A stretch of DNA of 64,000 nt from Cystobacter fuscus. GTDB lineage: Bacteria; Myxococcota; Myxococcia; Myxococcales; Myxococcaceae. The stretch lies in contig NZ_CP022098.1 in assembly GCF_002305875.1 (NCBI RefSeq), positions 3,844,001 to 3,908,000 on the forward strand, in the 5' to 3' direction. This document shows positions 26,575-35,385 of this stretch, in pieces; within the stretch, counting starts at the first letter, position 1, and each line of letters begins with the position of its first letter. The translations under genes were made by a program, and so were the position numbers. Under the pieces are notes generated by a model. The model made no database searches. It was not told where the DNA came from and worked only from the letters and a program-made list of their open reading frames with translations.

Positions 26575-27408
26575 ATGAAGAGGTTGTTCAATCCGCTCCT
26601 GGCCACGTCCGTCATCCTGCTCGCGTCCGCCTGCCAGAAGGTGGAGCGCATCGAGGTGAAGCCGGAGAAGGTGGAGCTGTCCGAGGCGGGTCAGAGCGTC
26701 ACCCTGGAGCCCCAGGCGCTCACCGCCAAGGGCGAGCCGGTGGACAAGGAGAAGGCGAAGTTCCTCTTCTCCTCCAGCGATGGGCAGATCGCCACGGTGG
26801 ACCCCGCCGGCAAGGTGACCGCGGTGAAGAGCGGCTCGGTCACCATCACCACGAAGTCCGACGAGGTGAGCGCCACGACGCCCGTGGAGATCTCCATCCC
26901 CTCGGAGATCGTCCTGACGGGAGCGCCTGTCACCCTCACGGGCCTGGGCTCGGAGACGACGCTCACGGCCGAGGTGAAGGATGACGCGGGCCGGCCCGTG
27001 CAGGGGGCGAAGCTGGAGTTCGCCAGCGCCGACGCCAACGTGGTGGCGGTGGAGGGCAACAAGCTGACGGCCAAGGCCGTGGGCACCACGAACGTGACCA
27101 TCACCTCCGGCGCGCTCAAGCAGACCGCCGAGGTCACCGTGAAGCTGCCCGAGGTGGCCACGGTGGCCTTCGAGAACGTGCCGGCCACGCTGAAGGTGGG
27201 TGAGAGCACGCCCGTCGCCGCGGTCGCCAAGGGCGGTGACGGCGCCGCCATCCAGGGCGTGTCCTTCACCTACACCACGAGCAACGAGAAGATCTTCACC
27301 GTGGACGCGGCCGGCACGGTGCAGGCAGTGAAGCCGGGCTCCGCCACCCTCAAAGCCGAGGGCGGCGGCAAGAGCGCCGAGGTGCAGCTCACCATCAAGA
27401 AGAAGTAG
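26575..27408 (+). CDS. BIG2-domain outer-membrane lipoprotein
   Basis: 277 residues from the ATG at 26575. The signal peptide ends in the lipobox LLASAC (Cys about 20), so this is a lipoprotein. Three BIG2 (bacterial Ig-like group 2) modules of about 80-85 residues follow, each with a GKVTAVKSGSVTITTKS-type strand. The whole mature part aligns with the last 250 residues of the protein encoded at 11003-14689. It has a plausible sigma-54 promoter and is convergent with the next gene. It probably has a structural or adhesive role at the surface. Confidence 0.88.
   Translation: MKRLFNPLLATSVILLASACQKVERIEVKPEKVELSEAGQSVTLEPQALTAKGEPVDKEKAKFLFSSSDGQIATVDPAGKVTAVKSGSVTITTKSDEVSATTPVEISIPSEIVLTGAPVTLTGLGSETTLTAEVKDDAGRPVQGAKLEFASADANVVAVEGNKLTAKAVGTTNVTITSGALKQTAEVTVKLPEVATVAFENVPATLKVGESTPVAAVAKGGDGAAIQGVSFTYTTSNEKIFTVDAAGTVQAVKPGSATLKAEGGGKSAEVQLTIKKK
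26638..27405 (+). repeat. BIG2-domain block, copy B of a dispersed duplication
   Basis: Counterpart of 13936-14686. The identical 60-base run is 26862-26921. Here the block is attached to a lipoprotein signal instead of an outer-membrane barrel. Confidence 0.85.
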
Positions 27409-27449
27409 ACGGCGGGCCGCGGGGGAGGGCCCGGGGGCGGCGCGGGGAG

Positions 27450-28271
27450 CTACTTCGCCGCCACGAACTCGAAGGAGACCTCGGACTCCTGGCCCTCCTT
27501 CACCGTCACCTGGGCCGTCTTCGTCCCCAGCGTCTCGTGCCACGCGCCCAGGGTGTACGTGCCCGGGGGCACGCCCTCGATGCGGAACTGGCCCTCCTCA
27601 TCAGAGGTGTTGAAGTACGCGTTCGGGTTCACCACCACCCACGCCGTCATCCACGGGTGGATGTCGCACTTGAGGCGGATGACCTCCGCCTCCGACGGAG
27701 GCCTGGCCTCCTTCGTCTTCAGGGGCTGCTGCGACACGTTGAAGAGCTGCTTGCCGCCGGACGTGCCGCGCACGTTGTGCAGCGTGCTGTCGCTGTTCAT
27801 GAGCACGATGGGCTGGCCGACGACGGCGCCCTGGACGCGGGGCTTGTACGTGCAGCGGTTCTGGTCCACCACCACCATCTGCTCCGGCGGCGTCTGGGGC
27901 TGGCCGGGCACTTCGCCCTGCACCCGCACCAGGACGTTGGCCAGCTTGCCCGCCTTCACCTGGACGGGTTGATCCACCAGCTCCATCCCATCGCAGTTGG
28001 GGTCCGTGCCCGGGGTGATGGGCGCGGGCGCGGGCGGCGTGCCCTTGAACGTGACCACTCCCCGGATGGTGCCACCGCCCTTGGGCGCCTGGGCGCTTTC
28101 CTCCTGGGGCACGGCCACGTCCTCGGACAGGTGCTGGGCCTTGATGGTGGGGGGAGCCGGAGCCTGGGCGGCGGGAGCGGGCGCGGAAGTCGCCTCCTCC
28201 TTCTGGCAGGCCATGGTCGCGGAGAGCCCCAGGGTGCCGATCACCGCCAGGCCCAGTGTACGCAGCTTCAT
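27450..28271 (-). CDS. cupredoxin-like lipoprotein with carboxypeptidase-regulatory-like domain
   Basis: 273 residues. A lipobox (SATMAC, Cys about 22) is followed by an Ala/Pro-rich linker to about residue 60. The rest has a His in STLHNVRG and the cluster KCDIHPWM, giving His, Cys, His and Met that could form a type-1 copper site, although the Cys-x2-His-x2-Met spacing is shorter than in plastocyanin. A GxFRIEGVPPGTYTLGAWHE segment, typical of regulatory-like beta sandwiches, closes the protein. It is probably a periplasmic or outer-membrane electron carrier or copper protein; function unproven. Confidence 0.8.
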   Translation of the reverse strand: MKLRTLGLAVIGTLGLSATMACQKEEATSAPAPAAQAPAPPTIKAQHLSEDVAVPQEESAQAPKGGGTIRGVVTFKGTPPAPAPITPGTDPNCDGMELVDQPVQVKAGKLANVLVRVQGEVPGQPQTPPEQMVVVDQNRCTYKPRVQGAVVGQPIVLMNSDSTLHNVRGTSGGKQLFNVSQQPLKTKEARPPSEAEVIRLKCDIHPWMTAWVVVNPNAYFNTSDEEGQFRIEGVPPGTYTLGAWHETLGTKTAQVTVKEGQESEVSFEFVAAK

Positions 28272-28368
28272 CTTGCAGTCTCCTCACACACCAGGGGACG
28301 CGAGGGGGACGCGCGCCTGGGTGGGGATGGTCCGGGCCCGTCGTAACAGAAACGGACCGGGGGGCCAA

Positions 28369-29298
28369 TCACGGTGGGTGTGACTCCCCCGATGCGGCAG
28401 GGGGGCCTCCGAGGGGACGGGCCTCGTCGGGAGGCCGGGGGAGCGACCGCCCGCCACGAAATCCCCTCCACCTCACGTAGAGGGTGAAGTCGCGCGTGAA
28501 GGCGTCCGGTGACAACCCGATGGCGGACTCGAAGGCCTCCGGGAAGGCTTCTCCCCCCTTCATCTCGCGCATCACGCCGCGCACCGCTTCCTCGCCATAG
28601 CGCCGCACGAGGAAGGTGAAGGCGTGGTGCGCCACCCCGTACACGAGGTTCGACTCGTCGCGGTAGAGCCCCTCGGGCTTGCGCAGGGGATCCGTCTCGG
28701 GATGGCGCTCGAGGTAGCGGGCGAGCTCCTCCAGCGAGCCCCACCGGTACGTCTGCTCCGCCGTGTACGAGGCCATGCCCTCGCGAAACCACAGGGGGAT
28801 GCGCTTGCGCGACCAGCCGAGGCGATCCGCCGAGAGCTGATACATCAGGCTGTGGGTGAGCTCGTGCAGGAGCAGCTCGTTCAACTGGGCCGGCGAGGCT
28901 CCGGCGAGACCCCAGGTGGAGGGCGCCTGGATGAACACCTCGTCATAGCGGCCCCAGGCGCGCAGCCATCCCAGGCCCTCCTGCCGCACGGCGGCTTCCA
29001 GGCTCTCGTGATCGGGAAACACCCGCAGGGTGAGGGGCTCGCGCAGTGTCCCCCAGCGCTCCAGTCGGGGCAGGGCCGCGTCCACCGCCCGCACCAGCCG
29101 GGTCAGCTCCCGCTCGTCCTCCGGGGCGTACTCGATGCGGAAGAGGCCCGTGGGGCTCTCCCAGCTCGACGTGAGCGCCACCTCACCCGCCGCGAACCGC
29201 CGGAAGCTGGCGCACCCCGTCAGCGTGAGCAGGAGCCCCAGGAGCCCCAGAACCCAGGCCCCCAGCACTCCCCGCCCGCCTTCCTCGCGCCCCTTCAT
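28369..29298 (-). CDS. peptidase-MA-like metalloprotease lipoprotein
   Basis: 309 residues from the ATG at 29298, which overlaps the preceding phosphatase stop codon by ATGA. The signal ends in a lipobox LTLTGC (Cys about 28). The zinc motif HELTHSLMY at about 140 and the downstream WFREGMASYTAE glutamate region are those of gluzincin peptidase_MA proteins. The tail after about residue 285 is Pro/Arg-rich and low-complexity. It probably acts in the envelope; substrate unknown. Confidence 0.82.
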   Translation of the reverse strand: MKGREEGGRGVLGAWVLGLLGLLLTLTGCASFRRFAAGEVALTSSWESPTGLFRIEYAPEDERELTRLVRAVDAALPRLERWGTLREPLTLRVFPDHESLEAAVRQEGLGWLRAWGRYDEVFIQAPSTWGLAGASPAQLNELLLHELTHSLMYQLSADRLGWSRKRIPLWFREGMASYTAEQTYRWGSLEELARYLERHPETDPLRKPEGLYRDESNLVYGVAHHAFTFLVRRYGEEAVRGVMREMKGGEAFPEAFESAIGLSPDAFTRDFTLYVRWRGFRGGRSLPRPPDEARPLGGPPAASGESHPP

Positions 29299-30230
29299 GC
29301 TCCACCCCACCAACGCAGCACCGCGCGGCCCACGTCCGCCACGGTGGCCAGGGACTCCAGTTCGGGCGCTGGCGGTCCGAAGTAGAGCACGGGCACCGGG
29401 TGCAGGGTGTGTGAACGTGTGGACAAATCTTCCACGTTGCCGTGGTCGCTGCACACGAGCACGCGGGCGTCGGCCGGGCGGCGGGCGACGACGGCGCGGG
29501 CGAAGGCATCGAAGGTGTCCAGGGCGTCGCGAGCGGCGGCGAAGTCCTGGGCATGGCCCGCCTCGTCCGCCAGGTAGTGCTCGAAGAAGGTGAAGTCGGC
29601 CTCGTGGGCGATGCGCCAGAACACCTCGGCGGCCTCGTCGGGGGTGCGCGTGGGCACGTCCAGGTCGCGCGAGCGGGCGCGGGCGCCGGTGATGTCATGG
29701 GGGAGGGCGAGTCCCGCGCGGGCGTCGTCCAGGGTACGCAGGGGGACGCCGCCCGCGGCGAAGGCGAGCGTACTGGCCGAGGCCTTCAAGCGGCGCAGGG
29801 CGGCCGGGGTGAGGGTGAACTCGGGGGCGCTGGCCGAGGGGCGCCGGGGCAGCTTCAGGGCATCCAGGTAGGCCACGGGGTAGCAGTTGGCGAAGGTGGC
29901 GGTGTGGCCGTGGGCCACCAGGTGTTTGACGAGCGAGTGCCGCGCGAGAATCTCGCGCAGGGGGGCATCCGGATAGCCGAGGACGTGTCGGCCGATGAGC
30001 ACGGGGGCGGGCTGCCCGGTGAGCAGGGCGGTCTGATTGGAAGCGGACTGGGGACGGCCGGCGATGCCGAAGGTTGTGTCCACTGGGAAGCACTGGCCGG
30101 CCCCGGGAAGCGAGCGGGGCGGGGCATCCTGGAACCAGGAAAGCAGGTGGTCGCGCCCGGAGAGCGGGTTGATGTCCGGGTCGTTTCGTCCAATGCCAAC
30201 CCCATCGATGAAGAGGACCGCGACGCGCAT
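29295..30230 (-). CDS. alkaline-phosphatase-superfamily metalloenzyme (phosphopentomutase / iPGM-like)
   Basis: 311 residues from the ATG at 30230. It begins MRVAVLFIDGVGIG, the metal-binding Asp strand of the superfamily, and ends with the VLVCSDHGNVEDLS motif that supplies Asp and His ligands. FFEHYLADEAGHAQDF in between carries another conserved Asp/His group. The protein is shorter than bisphosphoglycerate-independent mutase, so the exact substrate is unclear. Its start is only 18 bases from the divergent gene at 30249. Confidence 0.78.
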   Translation of the reverse strand: MRVAVLFIDGVGIGRNDPDINPLSGRDHLLSWFQDAPPRSLPGAGQCFPVDTTFGIAGRPQSASNQTALLTGQPAPVLIGRHVLGYPDAPLREILARHSLVKHLVAHGHTATFANCYPVAYLDALKLPRRPSASAPEFTLTPAALRRLKASASTLAFAAGGVPLRTLDDARAGLALPHDITGARARSRDLDVPTRTPDEAAEVFWRIAHEADFTFFEHYLADEAGHAQDFAAARDALDTFDAFARAVVARRPADARVLVCSDHGNVEDLSTRSHTLHPVPVLYFGPPAPELESLATVADVGRAVLRWWGGA

Positions 30231-30248
30231 GGCGGAGAACTGTAAGAG

Positions 30249-31337
30249 ATGGCCATGGCCCTTCACGGTGATTTCTCCAGCTTCCCGCTTCCCGAGCTCC
30301 TCCAATGGTTGGACAGCTCCCGAAAGACCGGCACGCTCCAATTGCTCTCCTGGGAGGGCGGTGAGCGCTCGCTCTTCCTGCTGTCGGGGCAGGTGTTGGC
30401 CATCGCCAACGAGGGACTCCGGGGCCGGGTGGCCCGGGTGCTCGCCCTGGCGAAGCTGTCCGATGGCGCGGCGACGCTCGCGGCGCTCAAGGCCCTGCCG
30501 CCGGATGGCGAGGGCCTCGAGTCCATCTTCCAGGCCCACAAGGTGGAGCCCAGGCTGGTGCGCGAGCTGGTGCGTGAGGAGATGCTCGGCTCCATGGTGG
30601 ACCAGACGCGCGGCGGACATGGCGCCTTCCACTGGACGGAGGACCTGGACCGCTCGGGCGAGGAGTGGGCGCCGTGCGAGATGAGCCTGCGCGAGCTGCT
30701 CTTCGAGTCGCTGCGTTGGGTGGACGAGCAGGCGGACGTGGACCGGGTGCTGCCGGGGGATGCGCTGACGGTGCGCTCGCTCGTGCCGCCGAGCCCGCGT
30801 CAGCCGCTGATGCACCGCATCCTGCTCACCCTGTGCACGGGGGGGCAGAACCTGGGGCGGCTGCGGCTGTCGCTCGGCCTGTCGCGCTCGTCCACCACGC
30901 GCCGCGTCTTCGAGCTGCTGCGCGCCAGGCAGGTGGAGGTGGAGGGCGCCCCGGAGGTGGTGGTGGATCCGGTGACGGACATGCTGGAGAAGGGCGCGGT
31001 GCTGGTGCGCGAGCGGCAGTTCGACGCGACGGAGCTGGTGTGCGCGACGCTGCTGGCGAGCGATCCGACGGACCGGCGCGTGCGCGAGTTCGCGCGCATG
31101 GCGCACAGCGAGCACGTGGCGTCGCTCTACGCCGCGCTGCCCCCCTTGAGCGTGCCGGTGCTGTCGCCGGACGCGGAGGAGCTGTCGCTGCTCAAGCCCG
31201 AGGAGCGACAGGTGGTGGGCCTCATCAACGGCAACTGGGACGTGTCCACCCTGGTGCTGGCCAGCCCCGCGCGCGAGCTGGAGACGCTCAAGACGCTCGC
31301 CAAGCTCATGCGCATGGGCCTGTTGCGCCTGCGCTGA
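30249..31337 (+). CDS. DUF4388-domain protein
   Basis: 362 residues. The opening (LHGDFSSFPLPELLQWLDSSRKTGTL with FLLSGQVLAIANEG) is the DUF4388 domain common in delta-proteobacterial regulatory proteins. The middle and C-terminal parts contain winged-helix-like or helical segments (LMHRILLTLCTGGQNLGRLRLSLGLS, VVGLINGNWDVSTLVLASP). It is cytoplasmic. A second ATG two codons downstream is an equally good start. It is convergent, with a 15-base gap, to the dipeptidase gene. A signalling or regulatory role is inferred. Confidence 0.8.
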   Translation: MAMALHGDFSSFPLPELLQWLDSSRKTGTLQLLSWEGGERSLFLLSGQVLAIANEGLRGRVARVLALAKLSDGAATLAALKALPPDGEGLESIFQAHKVEPRLVRELVREEMLGSMVDQTRGGHGAFHWTEDLDRSGEEWAPCEMSLRELLFESLRWVDEQADVDRVLPGDALTVRSLVPPSPRQPLMHRILLTLCTGGQNLGRLRLSLGLSRSSTTRRVFELLRARQVEVEGAPEVVVDPVTDMLEKGAVLVRERQFDATELVCATLLASDPTDRRVREFARMAHSEHVASLYAALPPLSVPVLSPDAEELSLLKPEERQVVGLINGNWDVSTLVLASPARELETLKTLAKLMRMGLLRLR

Positions 31338-31352
31338 GCGTCCGCCCGGGAC

Positions 31353-32600
31353 TCAGGGCCGGGCGGCCGCCTCCACCTGCCGCCACACGCGGAAGACGTT
31401 GCCCGAGGCGAGCTTCTCGAGTTCCGCCTCGCCATAGCCGCGCTCGAGCAGCACCCGGAAGAGGTTGGGGTAGCGCGACACGTCCTCGAGCCCCACGGGA
31501 AGGGTGGGGCCCACGCCGTCGAAGTCCGAGCCGAGCCCCACGTGGTCGATGCCCACGAGCTTCACCACGTGCTCGATGTGGTCGGCCACGTCCTCGACGC
31601 GCGCCCGGGGAAACGGGTGCTCGCTCAGCCAGGTGGTGATGAACGCCTTGACCTCGGGGTTCTCCCGCGTCAGGCCCCGCTGCTGGATGAAGGCCAGGGC
31701 CTCCGCGCGCAGCCGCTTCTCATGGTCCTGCGCGGCCTGGAGGAGGAAGCCCGAGCCGAAGCTGATCATCACCACGCCCCCCTTGGCGGCGATGGCGCGG
31801 ATGAGTTCGTCGCTGAGGTTGCGCTCGAAGCCGGGCGTGAAGTGGCGGCACGAGGAGTGGGAGGCGATGACGGGCTGCTGGCTCGTCTCCAGCACCTGGC
31901 GGATGGTGGCGTCCGACAGGTGCGACACGTCCACCATGATGCCCACGCGGTTCATCTCCGCCACCACCTGCTTGCCCAGGGGGCTCAGCCCGCTCCAGCG
32001 GTGCGCGCCCTCGGCGTAGGAGGAGTCGCCGAGCAGGTTGTCTGCCGAGTGCGTCAGGGTGATGTAGCGCACGCCGCGCTCGTGGAAGTGGGCGACGTTG
32101 GCCACCGAGTCCTCCAGGGCGGAGCCGTTCTCGATGCCCATCGCGAAGGAGACCTTGCCCTCGCGCGTGTTGCGGCGCGCCTCGTCCACCGAGCGCGCCA
32201 GGGCGAACTTGTCCGGTGACGCGCGGGCGAGCTTCTCCACCAGATCGATCAGCGAGTCCGCGAGCGCCTTCGAGGCGCCGGCCGTCTTCTGGAGCTCCGC
32301 GGGGATGTAGATGGACATGAAGGGCACGTCGAGCCCTCCCTCCACCGCACGGGGGTAGTCGAAGTCTCCCCCGGCGGTGCGCTGGGAGATGTCCTCGGTG
32401 GGCTCGCCCTCGGGGCCCAGCTTCTCCTGGAGCCGGTAGGGCACGTCGATATGGCCATCGACGATGATGAGCCGGTGGGCGAGCTCGCGGCCTCGTTCGG
32501 CGGCATCCGCGGGAGGAGGCCCCTGCCGCGTGAGGGGCGCATGGGAACAGGACGCGGCGGTGAGCAGGACGAGACCCAGCAGGGGCAGGGGGGTTTTCAT
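31353..32600 (-). CDS. membrane dipeptidase (peptidase M19) lipoprotein
   Basis: 415 residues, full length for the family. The lipobox is TAASC (Cys about 18). Zinc-site elements are in order: DGHIDVPYR, the Glu in MGIENGS, His in VDVSHLSD, His in VIASHSSCR, and the Asp in GLGSDFDGVG. Renal-dipeptidase family enzymes cleave dipeptides, including D-amino-acid-containing ones. Anchored in the envelope, it may recycle peptides from prey or cell wall. Confidence 0.92.
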   Translation of the reverse strand: MKTPLPLLGLVLLTAASCSHAPLTRQGPPPADAAERGRELAHRLIIVDGHIDVPYRLQEKLGPEGEPTEDISQRTAGGDFDYPRAVEGGLDVPFMSIYIPAELQKTAGASKALADSLIDLVEKLARASPDKFALARSVDEARRNTREGKVSFAMGIENGSALEDSVANVAHFHERGVRYITLTHSADNLLGDSSYAEGAHRWSGLSPLGKQVVAEMNRVGIMVDVSHLSDATIRQVLETSQQPVIASHSSCRHFTPGFERNLSDELIRAIAAKGGVVMISFGSGFLLQAAQDHEKRLRAEALAFIQQRGLTRENPEVKAFITTWLSEHPFPRARVEDVADHIEHVVKLVGIDHVGLGSDFDGVGPTLPVGLEDVSRYPNLFRVLLERGYGEAELEKLASGNVFRVWRQVEAAARP

Positions 32601-32791
32601 GACCCGGGGCTTAGAACAGGCGGGCTCACACGTGCCAGCGCTGCTGAATCGAGTCTCTCAACATTTCCCGGGAATGACGCGCGAAGTCAACGAAGGCGGG
32701 CTTCTAGGGTCTCGCCCGTTCTTCTGGAGGGTCATGTCCAGGAGAAACAATGCCCAGTGTTGTCCATTCCCCTTATCCCCAGGTGAAGACA

Positions 32792-34546
32792 ATGAGTAGC
32801 ACGGTGAACAAGCGTGGTGGAGTGCTGAGCGCCCTTGGCTGCGCGCTCGCGTTGAGCGTGTCCGGCACGGCGCAAGCGGGTGTCTATGTCCACCTGTTCG
32901 AGTGGAAATGGCCAGACGTGGCCCGCGAATGCGAGACATTCCTCGGGCCCAAGGGATACACGGCGGTCCAGGTATCCCCCCCCAACGAGCACATCACTGG
33001 CACGCAGTGGTGGACCCGCTATCAGCCGGTCAGCTACAAGCTGGACTCGCGCGGCGGAAGCCGGGCGCAGTTCATCGACATGGTGCAGCGCTGCAACGCG
33101 GCCGGGGTGGCCGTCTACGCCGACCTCGTCATCAACCACACGGCGTCCTACGGGGCCAGTGGTTCCAGCACGGGGGTCGCGGGCACGAAGTGGAGTACGC
33201 GCAGCCACCCCATGTACGGCTCCAATGACTATCACAGTCCCATCTGCAGCATCAGCAACTACCAGGATGCCTGGAACGTCCAGAACTGCGACCTGAGCGG
33301 TCTGCCGGATCTGAACACGGGCTCCAGCTACGTGCAGCAGACGCTGGCCAACTACATCAACGATCTGACCTCCATTGGCGTGAGGGGTTTCCGGATCGAC
33401 GCCGCCAAGCACATGTCGCCGGGAGACATCTCCGGCATCCGCAACCGGATGACCGGCTCGCCCTTCATCTTCCTGGAGGTGATCGATCTGGGCGGCGAGC
33501 CGATCACCTCCAGCCAGTACTTCGGTCTCGGCTCGGTGACCGAGTTCAAGTACAGCGCGAGGATCGGCGAGCAGTTCAAGACGAGCCAGCTCAAGAACCT
33601 GAAGACCTTCGGTGAGAGCTGGGGCTTCATGTCCAGCGGCAAGGCGGTGGTGTTCACCGACAACCACGACAACCAGCGGGGCCACGGGGCGGGCGGCGCC
33701 AACATCCTGACCCACAAGGACGGCAGCCTGTACAACCTGGCCAACGTCTTCATGCTGGGCTGGCCGTATGGCTATCCGCAGGTGATGTCCAGCTACTCCT
33801 TCACCAACACGGACGCGGGGCCCCCGGGCTCATCCGTGCACAATGGCACTTCCGTGAATTGCTTCGGCGAGTGGCAGTGCGAGCACCGCTGGCGCGAGAT
33901 CGCCAACATGGTCCGCTTCCGCGCGGTGACCGAGGGCACGGCCGTCTCCAACTGGTGGGACAACGGCAACAACCAGATCGCCTTCGCCCGAACCGGCAAG
34001 GGCTTTGTGGTCGTCAACCGTGAGGGGGGCGGCCTCAACCGCTCCTTCGCCACGAGCCTGCCGGCCGGTACCTACTGCAACGTGCTCTCTGGTGACTTCA
34101 ACAACGGCACCTGTGCGGGCAACACCGTCACGGTGGACGGCAGTGGCAACGCCACCTTCAACGTGGCGGGCATGACCTCGGCCGCCATCCACGTGGGGGC
34201 CGTCGTCTCCGGGGGTGGCAACCCGAACCCGGACCCGAACCCGGGCAGCGTCACCGTCAACTTCACGTGCAACAACGGGCAGACGTACCTGGGCCAGAGC
34301 GTCTATGTCGTCGGCAATCTCGGTGCCCTGGGCGCCTGGGCTCCCGCCAGCGCGGTGAAGCTCAACCCGACGAGCTACCCCACCTGGACGGGTGCCATCT
34401 CCCTCCCGGCGAACACCGCCCTCGAGTGGAAGTGCCTCAAGCGCGAGGAGAGCAACCCGGCCAACGGCGTGCAGTGGCAGCCGGGGGACAACATCAAGTT
34501 GACCACGCCGTCCTCGGGCTCGGTGTCCACCACGGGCGGCTTCTGA
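32792..34546 (+). CDS. secreted alpha-amylase (GH13) with C-terminal CBM20
   Basis: 584 residues from the ATG at 32792, chosen because AGGTGAAG lies just upstream; an ATG at 32750 is the alternative. A signal peptide ends near GTAQA|G. The GH13 catalytic residues are visible: Asp in GFRIDAAKHM, Glu in FLEVIDLG and Asp in FTDNHDNQ. The catalytic domain resembles animal/actinobacterial-type amylases. A linker of Asn/Pro repeats (NPNPDPNPG) leads to a CBM20 starch-binding domain (VVGNLGALGAW, LEWKCLKRE). The gene is monocistronic and followed by a strong hairpin. Confidence 0.95.
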   Translation: MSSTVNKRGGVLSALGCALALSVSGTAQAGVYVHLFEWKWPDVARECETFLGPKGYTAVQVSPPNEHITGTQWWTRYQPVSYKLDSRGGSRAQFIDMVQRCNAAGVAVYADLVINHTASYGASGSSTGVAGTKWSTRSHPMYGSNDYHSPICSISNYQDAWNVQNCDLSGLPDLNTGSSYVQQTLANYINDLTSIGVRGFRIDAAKHMSPGDISGIRNRMTGSPFIFLEVIDLGGEPITSSQYFGLGSVTEFKYSARIGEQFKTSQLKNLKTFGESWGFMSSGKAVVFTDNHDNQRGHGAGGANILTHKDGSLYNLANVFMLGWPYGYPQVMSSYSFTNTDAGPPGSSVHNGTSVNCFGEWQCEHRWREIANMVRFRAVTEGTAVSNWWDNGNNQIAFARTGKGFVVVNREGGGLNRSFATSLPAGTYCNVLSGDFNNGTCAGNTVTVDGSGNATFNVAGMTSAAIHVGAVVSGGGNPNPDPNPGSVTVNFTCNNGQTYLGQSVYVVGNLGALGAWAPASAVKLNPTSYPTWTGAISLPANTALEWKCLKREESNPANGVQWQPGDNIKLTTPSSGSVSTTGGF

Positions 34547-34561
34547 TTGGGCTGACGGGCC

Positions 34562-34589
34562 CGAGCCGCGCGGACTTCCGCGCGGCTCG
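34562..34589 (+). terminator. 12-bp perfect inverted repeat after the amylase gene
   Basis: CGAGCCGCGCGG, a 4-base loop ACTT, then CCGCGCGGCTCG, starting 15 bases after the amylase stop. The stem is perfect; no T tract follows. Confidence 0.65.
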
Positions 34590-35385
34590 CGTCTCCTGGA
34601 ACACGAGCCTGTCAACGGAGGCGCCGTGACGGAGCCCGAAACGCTCCTCCGGCGCCTTCCTTGTTCATGGCCGGGTGCTCGCCACCAGGGGCCGCGCTGG
34701 TGGGGAAACCTCTCGATAGTGCTCAACCCCCTCGCCACACGCCAACTCCATCCCATCGGAGTGCGAAGTAGGGTGCCATGCCACATGCAAAAGCCTATCG
34801 GACGATAGGTGCGCGGTGCTGTCCTTGGTCTCCAGTTGCCTCGGAGTCCACACCGGTGGACGCACGGGCTCGAGCCCTGGGATTGATAAAGACAGCTCAC
34901 CAACGTCCTCCCCTGGTGGGCTTCAGGTGGGACGGAGTGGGTCCATGTGCTGCATGTACAGCCCTGACGGACGATGGGTGCAGGGCCTCTTTCGATGTCA
35001 CCCTGCTCCGTAAGATGGGCTGATGGACCCGCACTCGAGCCCGTGGAGCGTCCACGACGAGAGCGTCACGCCCAGGTGAAATCAGGCTCCAGCAGGAGCG
35101 TAGCCCGCTCACACCTCTGAGGCGGTTGGGCGCCGGTGACTTCCGTATCCGTGGAATTACAGCGATACCAGACAGAGCAGGAGATGTAGCTATCGGGAAA
35201 AAATCCGTTATCCGAGGATTAAGTGGATGTTGCTTAACGGATATATATCGGGTAGGAATGCCCAGGCGTATGCGTGGCTCTGGAGCCGAGCGGGGTCAGG
35301 CGAATCCAGGCCACCCGCCACCGAATCCGAGCGAACCGGGAACAGAGCAGGCCTCACCCTCTATAGAGGGTAGGCTGAACTAATA
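34590..35385. promoter_or_regulatory. long non-coding leader before the glutamate-mutase operon
   Basis: About 800 bases without a credible gene. The last 200 bases become AT-rich (35190-35260) and hold an inverted repeat ATCCGTTA/TAACGGAT (35203-35210 and 35235-35242) and a direct repeat TATCGGG (35191-35197, 35246-35252). A perfect 16-bp palindrome lies close to the start codon. These look like regulator sites or a structured leader; I did not find a cobalamin riboswitch consensus by eye. Confidence 0.5.
35356..35371. promoter_or_regulatory. 16-bp perfect palindrome just before the operon start
   Basis: ACCCTCTATAGAGGGT is a perfect palindrome that ends 14 bases before the ATG at 35386. 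Its right arm GAGGGT contains the most likely ribosome site, so folding or protein binding here could block translation. Confidence 0.55.

Noticed and set aside
34590-35020. A possible -24/-12 match (TGGCCGG...TCGCC) and several small open frames after the amylase
   Set aside because: The -12 half is poor and no gene follows for about 700 bases; the small frames lack coding character.
35126-35383. An 85-codon open frame ending just before the glutamate-mutase operon
   Set aside because: No ribosome site, poor third-position GC bias and overlap with the AT-rich repeats; more likely leader DNA.
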